From Chamaea fasciata (Eukaryota; Chordata; Aves; Passeriformes; Sylviidae), in contig JARCOQ010000002.1 in assembly GCA_029207755.1 (NCBI GenBank), forward strand, positions 57,825,172 to 57,889,171: DNA of 64,000 nt. Direction: 5' to 3'. The notes beneath the pieces are model-generated. The model made no database searches and was not told the DNA's origin. It saw only the letters and a program-made list of their open reading frames with translations. Positions 38,701 through 50,873 of the stretch are shown here, piece after piece. Within the stretch, counting starts at the first letter, position 1. Every line of letters begins with the position of its first letter. The position numbers and the translations under genes are program-made.

Positions 38701-39004
38701 AGAATTAAATTGGAAAATAGAGGTTCTGTGGGCACAAATATCCTTACCTCTACCAACAGACTTCCTTGATAAGTAAGCACTCAGCAGAAATCTGTGAGCC
38801 GTTTATATTGGCATGCCATTGCAAGCTGTGTTTAACTCTTTCAGTGTTGTGAAGTTCATCTTCCATGTTGTCCATGTTTTTGCCATGTTTCCCCTGAAGT
38901 ACTAACCTTTGATGACTATGGCACCACAAAACATGCTTCTGAGTTCTGCTGAAGAACTAACAGGATCATGACTGTCAGTAAATGAAGTGCTATGGAAAAA
39001 TAAT
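35766..39004. other. AT-rich unique DNA, no gene seen
   Basis: No gene or named transposon was recognised, apart from the short duplication listed separately. Confidence 0.5.
38195..38242 (+). repeat. 24-bp tandem duplication
   Basis: Two adjacent 24-bp units, each starting TGCTTTGACTGTGA and ending AGAGAAAA-like, with one or two differences. Confidence 0.9.
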
Positions 39005-39299
39005 AAAAACAGCAAAAGCAACCAGAAAAAAAAAAAAGGGAACCCCCCCCCAAAAAAAAAAAACCAAACCACCAACCAAAAAAACCAACCAAACAAATAA
39101 ACAAAACCCCCCAAAATCCCCAAACCTAACCAACCCAAAACAAAACAAAAAACAAAACCAAAACCAAACAAACCAAAACAAAAAACCCCCACAAAAGAAC
39201 AAAACTAAAAAACAAACCAAAAGGAAACCCAAGAACTCCTCCAGTACTAACTGCCCTGTAATTATCCGGGGGGAAAAAAACAACAACAAAAAAACCCCA
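39005..39299 (+). repeat. Long A/C-rich tract with C runs
   Basis: About 230 bp of A and C with very little G. It includes a 9-C run (39043-39051) and several CCCC-CCCCC runs. After a short unique gap another A/C block follows (39269-39299). The minus strand therefore has many G runs and Phe/Gly/Leu-rich nonsense frames. This is the longest member of the A/C set. Confidence 0.92.
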
Positions 39300-39373
39300 C
39301 CAGTATGAGATGATGAAATACATCTGGGAAAACACAAGCATAAGAAAAAAATCAGTGCAATGATGATCTGATG

Positions 39374-39490
39374 TTTGTAGATGTGATGCTTAGGAATATG
39401 GTTTAGTGATGGGTGTGGTAGAGATAGCCTAATGATTGGACTCAATGCTCTTAGGGATGTTTTCCAGCTTCAATCATTCTGTGAATCTAA
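39374..39490 (+). mobile_element. CR1 LINE 3' tail
   Basis: The CR1 3' end in plus orientation: GTAGATGTGATGCTTAGGAA, GGTTTAGTGATGGG, GGACTCAATGCTCTTAGGGA, and TTCCAGCTTCAATCATTCTG followed by TGAATCT. Only the last ~115 bp are present. Confidence 0.88.
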
Positions 39491-39569
39491 GAGCCCCCCC
39501 TGAAAATGTTTAAGTTTCCTCTAAATGTCTATCATTCCATATTTGTTCTGCATACACAGCTTTCACTAA

Positions 39570-39810
39570 TGAAAATTTCAGGCCTTCTCTGAACAGGCCC
39601 TTGTGCTGCCTAGTCCTGTGCTCCCTGTGGGCCTCTTCCCAACCCCTGTCCATTGGCCTAGGAGCCCCATTTCAGCCTCAGCCCAGGTTCAGATGCCCAT
39701 GCTTTTATGATGCTGTAGGCATGCCAGACTTCACCTCCACCACAGCTCTGCCCTGCCTGGAGGTGGGCTCCACTAATTTAGGTCCAACACATCATCTGAC
39801 CTAAATTCTG
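39570..39810. other. GC-richer block, unassigned
   Basis: GC content is well above the surroundings (for example CTCTGCCCTGCCTGGAGGTG). It may be an old transposon remnant. No ends, repeats or coding features were found. Confidence 0.3.
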
Positions 39811-40559
39811 CATTCCTAAGAACAACTTGGGATTTCCTGACAGAGTTATATGGTGTCTGTTCCAAATGCACAATACAGATATAGGAAGATGGACGCTCTG
39901 TAATGAGAGAATAATCATGTGATAACACTAGGTTGTTGAAAATAACTCATTTGAAATAAAGAGGTTCATTAATATCAAGTTCCAGGTTTCATTCACCTGC
40001 TTTTAGGCAACTGAGGCATCTAAGCAAAGAACATTGAGATGTATTTACCTCATCTGACTTCAGGCAAAAGCTGTGTGCCTAGTTCAATCTGTCTGTGACT
40101 TTAGATCTGTTTGCATAGTGCTGTGAGAGTTTTATTTCTGACATTTGCCTTTGGAGAGATCCCAATTCAAACTGCTGCTTATCTGAGAAATTTCAGTGTG
40201 CTGGAATAAATTTTTACCAAAGGGTAGAAAAGAGTAAAATGGCCATTCTGCTTCACCAACTCTTCAGAAAAGACAGTCATGTCATGAACATAACAATTTG
40301 TTCTTAATCTGTAGCTGAAGCCAAAAATGCCTACAATGGTTGAAAGTGGTAAGAGCTTTATAGTTCTGCTCTGCTGCAGCATCACAATGAACTGCTGGAA
40401 AAAGTAGATATACACCTCTGCCACATCTGTTACAGTTCAGGACCAAATGAGAGCATAGAGACTAAATAGACCTGAACACCAGAGGATTTAATCACAGATG
40501 TATGTAGTTTTATAAATTAGATGACTTCCCAGCACTTCAGTAACCATGTGATCATTCCC
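39811..40559. other. Unique DNA, no gene seen
   Basis: No feature identified. Confidence 0.5.
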
Positions 40560-40980
40560 CCTCCAGTTCTCAAAACCTTCTAGGATGCAGGGCTGGGTGG
40601 TGATATGCCATCATGGCCACCCAGGCTGCATTGTAGCAGCCTGGACACCTTGCCCTGTCCCCAGGGTCATGTGTCTCAGCCAGCCAATGGTGCAAATACA
40701 CCCAAGTCATTCCTACCTTTGTTTAATGACTGTGATGGGGACTGCCCCTTCTGTAGGGCCAGCCTTGTCCTTGGAGGAGGAGGAGAATAAAAAGCAAGAC
40801 CAGATATCCCCATTCAAATTCCAGGTCCCAATTAGGAGCAAATGGCTGCAGTGACCTCAGACAGCAGGAACTCAACCTTTTACACTTGGCACCCTTTTCT
40901 ACTTTGGGGCGAGACAGCTCCACCACTGCACTCTGTGCATTCTTCTGCTCTATATCACAGCCTTGGTGTGCAGACCACAG
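40560..40980. other. GC-richer block, possibly an old LTR
   Basis: GC-rich, with a GAATAAAAAGC TATA/polyA-like box near 40786-40796 and a CCAAT-type motif near 40682. These would fit a decayed LTR, but no TG...CA ends or target duplication were found. Confidence 0.25.
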
Positions 40981-41135
40981 TTTCTCTTTAGCAAGTTATT
41001 ACCATTTTTAGATGCACTTTCTTTTTTTCTGGACCATTCTTCTATTCTTTCAGGATTTCTATTTTTTCCACTTAAATCTTGTATGCAAAAATACAAACCC
41101 ACACTAATGTTTCACAATTTTCCCTATTTCTCTTA

Positions 41136-41935
41136 TGTTGGGGGTTAGGTTTGTTCCTTCTTTCTCTAAAGAATTTTTTCCCCATACGTTACCAAGGAGA
41201 CCAAGTGTTGGATACTTGAGAGTACTTAACCGAAAAAAAGAGGTGGACAAAGTTGGAAGGGGGTGATAACACAGGTAAAAGACAGAGCTTGAGGCAGCTG
41301 GGGGCTCTTCTTTTTTCCGGCGTTCGGGGAGAGAGAGAACGACTGTTGCTGGCTGGAAGAGTTTCACTGTGGCCAAAGGGATCCAGTCCTGGGAAATCTA
41401 CTATCACCGGTTCAGCCTGAATCCTGAGCTTTCTCTGCCACACACGGGAGCTGAGCCGGCCCTGCCTCACCTTCGGCTTCTTCGGCGCTGCTGCTCTTGC
41501 TACAGTGTGACCCTGCACCCCCTGCGCTGCCGGGACATCCTGCCCCTGCCTGCCGGGACACCCTGCCATCCCAGCTACCAGCCCGGGACTTTTCCACTGT
41601 TTCAGCTTGGTGCTCTGAGGATCCTGCAGGGACACCGAAACCAAACTGCCCTGGGTTTTGTGAAACAAAGCTCTCAGGGTTCTTAGTACTGTTTTCGTTT
41701 GTTATTAATGCTGTAGTTGTTTGGTGGGGGTTTTTTTGTGTTTGCTTTGTAATACATACTAATAAAGAACTGCTATTCCTATTTCCCAAATCTTTGCCTA
41801 AGAGCCTCTGATTTTAAATATATAATTGAAAAAGAAAAAAAAAAGGGTGTGGGGGGGTTACACTCTCCATTCCAAAGGAAACTGCAGTTGCTTTTTTTAT
41901 TACCTGGCAGATACCTGTCTTCCCAAACCAAGACA
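41136..41935 (+). mobile_element. Solo LTR, family A, plus strand (second copy)
   Basis: 800 bp from TGTTGGGGGTTAGG to CAAACCAAGACA, almost base for base like the LTR at 27590-28392. The scattered differences include CpG-type changes. Flanks CTCTTA (41130-41135) and CCCTTA (41936-41941) fit a 6-bp duplication with one mismatch. An AATAAA lies near 41760. The open frames in its GC-rich centre are shadows, not genes. Confidence 0.9.
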
Positions 41936-42399
41936 CCCTTATATGGACTGAAACTTTCCTAACTTAGTTATCTTAATAATCCAGAATTTTCTACATGCCC
42001 CTTCCAACAGGAGCATGTATTTGGGTCAAATGCTGTGTTAAGAGTCTTTTTCATCCTCCTGTGTAAGGACTAGATATTTATCTTTCTTGTTCCCTACCCA
42101 AAGCCATCTGTGATTCATGTAATCACTACCTTACTTCTGACACCAAAGGACAGCATAGAAACTTTATATCAGTACATTTTAACCACAGATAAATGAACAA
42201 TTTTAGTACTTGTGTTGAAGGTAGACCACAGTCCAAAATGAAGATTTGGTAAGTTGGCATTGAAGTCTCAACCAGGCATTGTGTGATCCCGGAGTTGGGT
42301 GGGCCATAGTGTGGCAAAGTCAAAGTTATCTCATCTCTAAAAGAAAATAACTATATTTTGCAATTTAGATAAGTGTCTTTTAACAATATCTAGGATAAT
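41936..42399. other. Unique DNA, no gene seen
   Basis: No feature identified. Confidence 0.5.
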
Positions 42400-42733
42400 T
42401 TTAGATTAAACAACACTTAATAGGAATGAATTTTGACAGAAAAAAATCTTAAACTGCATTAACCTAATAAAACTTACATATAACAGAACTTCTAATTAAC
42501 AGGACATAAACCTAACATCCTGAATTTTAACTAGACTTAAGCTGAACAGAACTTAACATCACTTAAACTTTACAGAACTGAACCTTAACAGAACTTAAAT
42601 TTAACAGAGCCTAAACTCAACAGAACTTAAAATAAGAGAATTTAAACTGAGCAACACTTAAATTAACCTTGTTTATACTGAACCACACTTAAGCTTGATA
42701 GAAATTGATTTTAATAGAACTTAGCATCAACAG
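42400..42733 (+). repeat. Degenerate AACAGAACTTAA-type repeat
   Basis: Words such as AACAGAACTTAA, AACTTAACAT, CACTTAAA and TTTAACAGAG recur about every 12-20 bp. This suggests an old short-unit tandem array now heavily mutated. Related words continue after the LTR (43383-43462: AACTTAACATT, AGCTTAACTG, AAGCTTAAGG), so the LTR entered the array. Confidence 0.6.
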
Positions 42734-42739
42734 GATACC

Positions 42740-43376
42740 TGTAGTGGTGTGTTTTTGGTTCTGGCAGTTCTATGTATGTATTTCTTCCTTTTTATGCTGT
42801 TTTATACAAGTTGTAGTGGTTTGTTCCTTGTACCCCCATGTTTACCCCTTTGTGGTTTACCTTGGTTATTGTTATCATTCAATCATCAGTTATGTAACTC
42901 CTAGGTCCAGTCCATCACTTCGAGGCCTCACCCTGTGTCTAGAAAGTTCCAGTGAGGGCGTCGAGTGATTGGGCAGGATCCCTGTTATTCCCTCCCTTGC
43001 TTCATGATTTGTTCTACTATTTGTCCTTTATGCACAGTCACTCCCTTCATCTCCCTGATTGGTGATTGGTCCCACACTGTACTCTTCCCCTTGCTCCTCC
43101 CCTGCTTATAAGATGCTGCACAGAGATCATCTGAGCTGTGGTGGGAAGACCCTCTGGTGGTGAGGTGGTCCCTCATGGATATCAATAAACTCCAGCAGCT
43201 GTTCACCCATCAAAGTCCTTCCTTCTCTTCCTCATTTCTGCTCATGCTTCTGCAGGACAAAGACCCACAGGATCCGGGAAGTATCCCAGGATACTGAACG
43301 ATACCTTTTCTGCGGCTGGTGTCAGGGCTGGCCAGGCGAAGTGGGAAAAGGGTCCCGAGACACCACGACCACCGCA
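42740..43376 (+). mobile_element. Solo LTR, family C, plus strand
   Basis: Starts TGTAGTGGTGTG and ends CGACCACCGCA. A perfect 6-bp target-site duplication GATACC flanks it (42734-42739 and 43377-43382), typical of ERVK-type integrases. It has CCAAT-type boxes (GATTGGTGATTGG), a TATA-like CTTATAAG at about 43106-43113 and AATAAA at 43184-43189, in the correct U3-R-U5 order. It is well preserved. Confidence 0.9.
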
Positions 43377-43382
43377 GATACC

Positions 43383-43462
43383 AAAGTAATAAAATATAAC
43401 TTAACATTACTCTGATCTAAACATAGTAAAGCTTAACTGTAAAGCATAATAAAGCTTAAGGC
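43383..43462 (+). repeat. Continuation of the degenerate AACTTAA repeat
   Basis: Short words like those of 42400-42733 continue directly after the LTR's target duplication, which supports insertion into a pre-existing array. Confidence 0.45.
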
Positions 43463-45484
43463 CTCTTATTTTATCCTCTTCCTGGATACCAACACTGGTC
43501 TCATCAAGCAGAGAAAATGAAATGCCTGATTAGCCAGTCGTGAATAAGACCTGGCTGTTGCCATCTCTAGTGCACTAACTCTGCACCCCTGGGAGGTTCT
43601 CCATATGTTTGCTGCTTTCTCAGTGACTGACAGGTTGTGCAGCTAAGAGATGCTCCTCTACCCTTAAAACTAGGGACTACTTCCCTTTCCTATGTTAATT
43701 CACTAACACTACAGTTAACCTGACCTAACCTATGCTGGTTGCTGCAACCTCATCTAGAGAAAATTTTACAACATAAAGTTTTGAAAATGCATTTTAAACA
43801 TTAAGTATTTTCCTGCATTCCTTAGCAAGTTACTGTAATGCTTTAATTATCTTGCTATTAAAAATTTGTCACTGCAACTCTTGTGTGAATTTCTTCATTT
43901 CTGTTTTCAGCCTTTCAAATTTTTTCCATCTTTTATTTCTGTTGAATTCATACAACATGGTTGCCAAAGGTAACTTCATCAATCTCTAAACCTGTTTCTG
44001 AATAAGCTGAATATTTTCTTGTATTTCTCATTCTAATAAATCTTTTAAAAGACTTAAAATCCTTTTGTACTTTTCTAGTCACCATCTAAGAAAACTGGGC
44101 CGAAGCAGAGCAGATGTCTTCATTAATGTCAAAGTTTCACCCCGATTTTTTTTCCTTTTTTTACACTACTCATTGAATAGAAAATCTGAAGTAGGATTAT
44201 GAACTATTTAACAGTTAGATTCTTGCAAGATCCAGGGACCAGGTTTTTCCCATTTGCTTTAGTCACTGGGACATAACAATTTGTGAAAGATCTGCCTTAG
44301 GTTTTTAAAAAACTTAGACATCAAAACGTTGTTTAACATGGTAAGTTTACATTGCTCGCAGGAGAAAAAAAAAGTTTCTTATGTCTGCGTAAAAAAATAG
44401 GGTAAATACACCCATAACTTTAATTTAAATATGAATAAAAGTTTTTTTGCATGTCACAGTAGACTTGCCAACTCTGTCAGGATCCAAATTTACATAGCTC
44501 CAGACCTATTCAGCCTTGTAGATAGATGTCACTGTGGGTAATAATCTACTCCAAGTACTGTCAGCCAAGCAATCAGGGCTTTTGGGACACTCCTGTAACA
44601 GTTTATCTAACAGGATGTGTTACTGGCATGCAGTCACCTGTACCACAAAATTGCCATCATAGTCCCTAAGATGTCATCATTAAGATCAGCAACTTTCGTC
44701 CAGTCAAACCTGAGCCAAGGATCATTCCCCATAACAGTTTGAACACAGCTGGTCTATTTAGGAAGGAAAGAGAGTTTAGCTGTAAAGAAAACTAGTCTGC
44801 TGTGCCAATTAGCCTGAGGTCCAAAGAATCCCTGGACTATCTTATTTGTTAACATAGCCAGAGTCTTTGTGATGGAATTTGCAGTTGTATTTTCCACAGA
44901 CTGTTTTTAGTGACAGACCTTTCTCCCTTTTTCTCATCTGAAATAATAATAAATATTTATAACTTTTAATAAAACTACCATGAGAAAAATCTTATACTTC
45001 CTGTGGACCTTACCTGCTATTTGGTTATAACATTATACATGGCTATGGATGTCTTCTGAGAATTATGTCCTTATTAAGAATTCGGAAACCCAGCTTTCAT
45101 GTCATTGTTCTGCACAAATAGAACAGATTTCTTCTTGAATAAAATTTATGCTAAACTCCATGATCAGATAGCAAAAAACTTGAACAAACCAGAACAAACA
45201 ACCCCTCAAAACTTCCTTGAATTCTCATAATTAAAATGTCATTGTCCTGCATACAGTTCACGTCACAAAATCATTGAAATTTTTTAAAATTCAGAGTAGA
45301 ATATGTGTTCACTTAATTGCAAAGTTCTTATGCTATGGACTTTGCTTATAGAAATAAATTAAACAAGAAAAAAGGTTTAAATCTGAAAAATGCACTTAAA
45401 TAGTACAATATAGAAATCATTCTTTCATGATTATCAGCAAAAGGATAGCATTTCAACTTTTAAACAAAGCACTACAAGGCATTG
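43463..45484. other. Unique DNA, no gene seen
   Basis: No gene was found. 44460-44760 is moderately GC-richer and unassigned. Confidence 0.5.
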
Positions 45485-45845
45485 TATAATCTGCTTCTCT
45501 TTATTTTCTCTATTTTCTTCCTCTTCTTTTCTTTATTCCTCTTCCTCAACCTTCGTATTAACATGTTTTTTTCTTTTTCTTTTTCTTTTTCTTTTTCTTT
45601 TTCTTTTTCTTTTTCTTTTTCTTTTTCTTTTTCTTTTTCTTTTTCTTTTTCTTTTTCTTTTTCTTTTTCTTTTTCTTTTTCTTTTTCTTTTCCTTTTCTT
45701 TTTTCCTTCCTTTTTTCCTTTCTTCCTTGCTTCCTGTCCTTTCTCTTATGTCTTTCTCTTTCTGTCCTTTTTTCTATTTTTGTTCATTTCTTCTTTCTCT
45801 CCCTTTATCTCTACCATTTTCTCTCTCTATTTCTGTCACTATTTT
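45485..45845 (+). repeat. Polypyrimidine tract (C/T), about 360 bp
   Basis: Mostly C and T on the plus strand, with only scattered purines. The core 45565-45690 is a regular (CTTTTT)n array of about 21 units. It produces open Phe/Ser-rich frames that are not genes. Confidence 0.93.
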
Positions 45846-48800
45846 TACTTTCTTGCCCTACTCCCCTGAATTTCCACTCTACTGCAACTTAGTCTTTCTT
45901 CACATTAGTTTGAAGAATATGCAGTATTTCTCCCAGGAGTTTCTTCAATAATCATTTTTGTTTTCTGCCTCTACAGAAGATAAAACTGTGCTCTCTGACC
46001 AGATGGAAATAGTCTTGGGAACTAACCTTGTGTACGTAAATAGAGAAGGTGAATGTTGTTACAAGGATACATAAGTTTTCACCTAAAATGGTCTTAAGAA
46101 AAGAATGTTGTTCTACAGTGGCTATCTCCTGACCTGCAGATACTGAGGTGTGTTGCTGGTGAGCTGTACACTAATAAAGTTCAGAGTGCCAATTACTGAC
46201 TTGTTAATTTCTCCTTTAATGATGAGAAAATGTGTCTCATGTAAAGAGTTTGCAGGTTAGCACATGACAAGCCTAGTCACGTATTTTGCTACTGAGCATT
46301 GTTTCCAGAAAAGTACCTACTCTCAAAATATACTAAGACATTTTAAATTACCATCAAAATGGAGTTTCTTTTTTTAAAATTGCAGAAGGAGTTTGTATTA
46401 ACAATATCAAAATATCTCTCTAGAGAAATGTGCATCATTTTCCTAAAGGAACTTTAATTAATTTGCTTAGATTTCATATCCACTCTTTTTAGTCTGAGAA
46501 CACTTGCCATAACTTAAAATGAAAATATAAAAAATTCTCTTTATTTTGGTGGAATTACAGATTTGTCGAAGTGTCTACATTTCTTGAACTCTGAAAGACA
46601 AACCGTACAAATCAAAATGAAAACAGTTTCAATTTTCAGTCAGATTACAACCCTCTTCTTTCTTCAAACGCTACAAAGGTACACTGTTTGAGAAGCTCAC
46701 CCTATAGACAATTAACATAAAATATCTTTTAGGAAGAAGGAAAAGACAAATAATATATGGAGAAATAATGCCTAAATTTCCTTTTGTAGAGATGGGATGC
46801 TGTGTTTGTGTCCAGCAATATACTGCTGATAGAAATTTAGCCCACTCTGTCATTAAGACTGACCTTAAAAACGTGTAGAGGTGCAACAAGAATATGGTAA
46901 GAGAAGAATTTGCTTTTGCCACATAAGTTGGTTAGTTTTTTGGAATAAAAGATTTTTAATTTCTTTCCTTTGGATAGAATTCATTTGAACTGACTTGTAT
47001 CTGACACTCAAAAACCTAAGTCTGAAGCAATCACTTCCCTTTGTAATCAGTAATGAGAAGTTCACACATTTGGAGAATGATTTATCTACCTTATCTGAAT
47101 CAATCTTAAAGTTGAAAGCATTAGTCCTGGTGGAGATACTTGTTCATTTGAAGTGACGAAAAAGGTAAATTTATTTGAATCTCATTGTTTAAATTACAGT
47201 TAAAAGCATCTATGGTGCACACAATGTCCAAATGCACATAACCATTTAAGAGGTACAAATGCTTTCTACCTTCACCCATCAAACTAGTTCAAAACTAGTT
47301 TCCCTAAGCTATCAAATCTATTAACTGGATTTAAAAATAAATTACTGCCTGATAATCTCAGCCTTTCGGATTAAGATTTTTGGTTCTCTAGTTCAAAGAC
47401 ATTAGAATTCAGGTGAAAATAAATTGCTTCCTTTGATACTTCAATTTCTAGACACCTAAAATATTTCTGCATAAAAATGAGTACATTCCTATGAAAGCAG
47501 GCTCTACCTACAGGCCTTTTCATATCTTGTATCTTTTTGCCAGGTTTAATTGACTGACCAGTCTTCAAAGACTACTGGCAGAAGTAGCACCAATGATTAT
47601 GTCATCAAGCTTATGTTTAACAGGTGGTTGGAATAGACTGAGGATGTGTTTGCTAGAGTTTTGCTTAAAGATTCACCGAAAGTTGGCATATGTACAAGAG
47701 GAATATTCAGCTGCTTCAAAAAATTCTATAATATGGAAAAATATATGTATGGCAACACTTGTATTCGTAACTTACTGAGCATAATTATGGACACGTCCAG
47801 AAGGTTTGAAGAGACAGAGAATGATTTTACAATGTCTTACACTTTGTGTAGTTTAGTGCTTTGCATGATTTAACCTTTTGCAGTCACAGCAAAAAGGACT
47901 TTAAATAGAGCTTTTTATTGTAGTATTCATAGTGTCATCTGATAAAAGCTAAAATTATTAGATCTGGTCCCAAGTGTAGAGAATCAGCCAAATGTCTAAT
48001 AACCCATACAGTGTACCTCCAAAATTAGGTGAAACACCTCAGCTGTAACTCATGAATATTCATTTCTTGAAGTGATACGGATATATGAAAAGAAGATTTA
48101 TTTAAAAGACAAGGGTTCAGTTCATGATTGAAGTGGCAGTTCAAGTTCACATTTTCTGAAGTTTATTAGAGTTAGTCAGTGAAAAGCTTTTAACAAATAA
48201 CTCTCTTGGTTAATTCAATATTTTCACTTTTCATGGATTACATGTTATGATCTTGATTCCTTTCAATTTAGCTGTAAAAATACAATCCCGTATATCTGCT
48301 ATTTTGCTACAATTAGGCAGCAATTAAAATAACCTTTTTTTTTCTCTTTTTAACAATTAAAACACACACTAATAAAAATTAACCATACCTATATGGACAT
48401 TTTAGATTTTTGCTCGTGTGATTGTGTGTACTTTGTATTGGAGCAGTTATTCAGCAGACTCCTTGCACCTAAAGCTGTCTGAACATCATCATCAGTCTAG
48501 AAATGGCTCAGAGCAGCAATGAGACTCTTCCTTATGATTTTATCCCACAGAAGCAATCTTCTGGCTGGGCTAACTGGAACATCAGAGATGTAAATACAGA
48601 AAGGTTCTACATGGTGTTCATCTGTACAACAGGAAGATTTCCTAAGGCTGGGGAGTATTCATTAATATGTTATTTTTTCTGACTCTTTTTGTGTAGAAGA
48701 CTGTAGCGACAGTGCTCAAAAAAGCCCATTAAACTATAATGTTTTAGGAGTAGTCTGTGTGCTTTTCAGGCATGTAGTCAAAGGCGTAAGAGAAACTTTT

Positions 48801-48863
48801 TTGATAGATGTATTTCCAATGGATATCTGCTCAATATTTTACAGGTTTTCTTTTAGGCTGGTC
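45846..48863. other. AT-rich unique DNA, no gene seen
   Basis: No feature identified. Confidence 0.5.
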
Positions 48864-48891
48864 TTTTTTTTTTTTTTTTTTTTTTTTTTTT
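48864..48891 (+). repeat. Poly-T run (28 T)
   Basis: T homopolymer followed by CAGGAGGGAG. No exon-like open frame follows. Confidence 0.9.
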
Positions 48892-50806
48892 CAGGAGGGA
48901 GAGTTATATTCTCATATTTTGTAGAAAACATGTAAAATCTATTCTTGCAGTTCACTATAATTCATCAATCTACTCAAGCACTAAAAAAGTTTCCTGCTCT
49001 CAAGAACATATAGGTGAATACAAAAAAAAAATATAGCTAGAACAGATTGCACCAATAGCGCAAGAATCCTCTACAGTTTTGGAAAAAAAGAATGCACGAG
49101 AAAAGACTGATAGATGATTCCTTAACCTTGTTCTTTGTTTAAGCTAATATGAACTTTGTTTTACCTGAAATGGAAAATAAATTGGAAATAAAGAAAAATG
49201 CACTGTCAATGTCATAAGAAGTCAACATTCTTAAAAAAAAAAGGAACAGCCAACTTTTATGTTGTTCAAGTGGATGAAATCAAGTCATTACTGAACAAGT
49301 TCATAAACCATAAAATATTTCATAACGATATGCATGCATAACAATATGCATTTAATAGGAGGGCTTTTTTCTGACAACCAGTCACTTTTCAGGGAGCTGG
49401 TAACTTTGAATCGTTTAGAATCCTTCCCTACAAAAATGTGACTCTGAGCACTGAGCTGTGTAACCTCCATGTGTTACCATGGCTTGGCACCCATGGAGAC
49501 TAATGCTAGATGAAGAATGACAGCAAAATTTTTCAGTGTTATTTATACAGGATGTCTCATGATAGTTTAAAATAAAGTAACAAAACCAAGAGTCTAAACA
49601 CACACTCTGGCAAAAGCCCACGCAAAATATTGGATCTTAATCTATGCATAAGGCAGAGGCTCAGATTTTATTTTTTTTGTTGATGAAAAGCTTTGATTCT
49701 GGAAGTGTGAAGGTGTGTAATGGGGAAGAAAATTTTCTTCCTCTCAATTTATTTTAAAAATAAGGAGTTGGGCATTCCACAGACTTTGTACTCTGTGACA
49801 TCTGAGAAGGACAATGGAGAATTATGAATTCATGGATACTGAAACAATACATTAGACAATGTAGGGGGAAAGATATATAAACTGGAAATGCTTCAGGAAA
49901 TCATGGAGGAAACTAGTCCTGAAGCAATATACTGAGTATTTTCAGTCTTAGTAAAATCTTCATAATAGCAATTTGTATTCAGTGAAAATAACACATTGTT
50001 CTTCTTATAAGTCTAGAAAAAGAGAAAAAAACCTGCTCAGCATCACTAAGCCTGATGTTTTAAACCTGAAAATGCAAAAGAAAGAATAGGAGTGGGCAGC
50101 AGTGAAGTGGGAAGCCTATTTTTTGAAGGTACTTTAAGGAGGACTTTTGTGCCAATACACCCTCAATCCTTTAAAAATGATGGAAAAAAATTCCACTAGA
50201 ATCAATTGAATTGTAAGTTAAAGGAAAAAAAATATATATATTACAGTGGTTTAAGATTTGTGCCATACTAAAAGAAGAAAAAATATAACCCTGAAAAGCC
50301 ACCACAAAACGAATTGCTGGATCTGTATGGGTTAGACACAAATGACATATTTATTGTATAAGTGACTGCATACCTCAATCAAATTGAGAGTTTTCACTGA
50401 ATTCATGGGACCAGATTTTCTGCTGTTGTCAGTGATTGCAATTTTGCTGAAAACAAGATTGTTTTGCACATCAGATTAACTCAGAAGCTATTCCTAGTAG
50501 CTTTTGCTTTTATTTAGCATAGCGTACATATATTTCCTGTTGTGCAATGTGATCAGGTTGTTTGCAAGCTGGAGATGGAATGAGATTTGTTTGGGTAATT
50601 CCTAGCTGAAGTGTGATTCCCTGGGGAATCACAGCCAAGAGCCATAATTCAGAGCAATACCTAAATTGTGCACATTCATTCAAGTGCAAGAACACTTAGA
50701 GTTTTAAATAGCAAAAACTGTAATCAGCCTCTTGGTATATATGTTTCCAACACACCACACACATACAGAGCCATGAAGAACATTGTCCCAATTGCTCTAG
50801 TTATGT
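48892..50806. other. AT-rich unique DNA, no gene seen
   Basis: No feature identified. Confidence 0.5.
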
Positions 50807-50873
50807 AAAAAAAAAAAAAACCAAAAAAAAAAAAAAAACCAAAAAAAAACCAAACAAAAAAAACCCAAAAAAA
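50807..50873 (+). repeat. A/C-rich, G-free tract
   Basis: Long A runs separated by CC or CCC, with no G. Confidence 0.92.

Noticed and set aside
38982..39445. Lys/Pro/Asn-rich plus frame and Phe/Gly-rich minus frame
   Set aside because: Shadows of the A/C-rich low-complexity tract.
41189..41811. Long overlapping frames on both strands (up to 159 codons), also at 27529-28171
   Set aside because: They fall in the GC-rich centre of the family-A LTR and recur in both copies. Frames on both strands are expected from low stop density, and no protein family is recognised.
27590..41935. One provirus bounded by the two family-A LTRs
   Set aside because: The interval has no gag, pol or env, PBS or polypurine tract, and each LTR has its own flanking target-site duplication.
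42400..42733. CRISPR-like or satellite array
   Set aside because: Spacing and words are irregular, there are no constant repeats with unique spacers, and the sequence is eukaryotic.
45482..45892. 136-codon Phe/Ser-repeat frame
   Set aside because: Translation of the polypyrimidine (CTTTTT)n tract.
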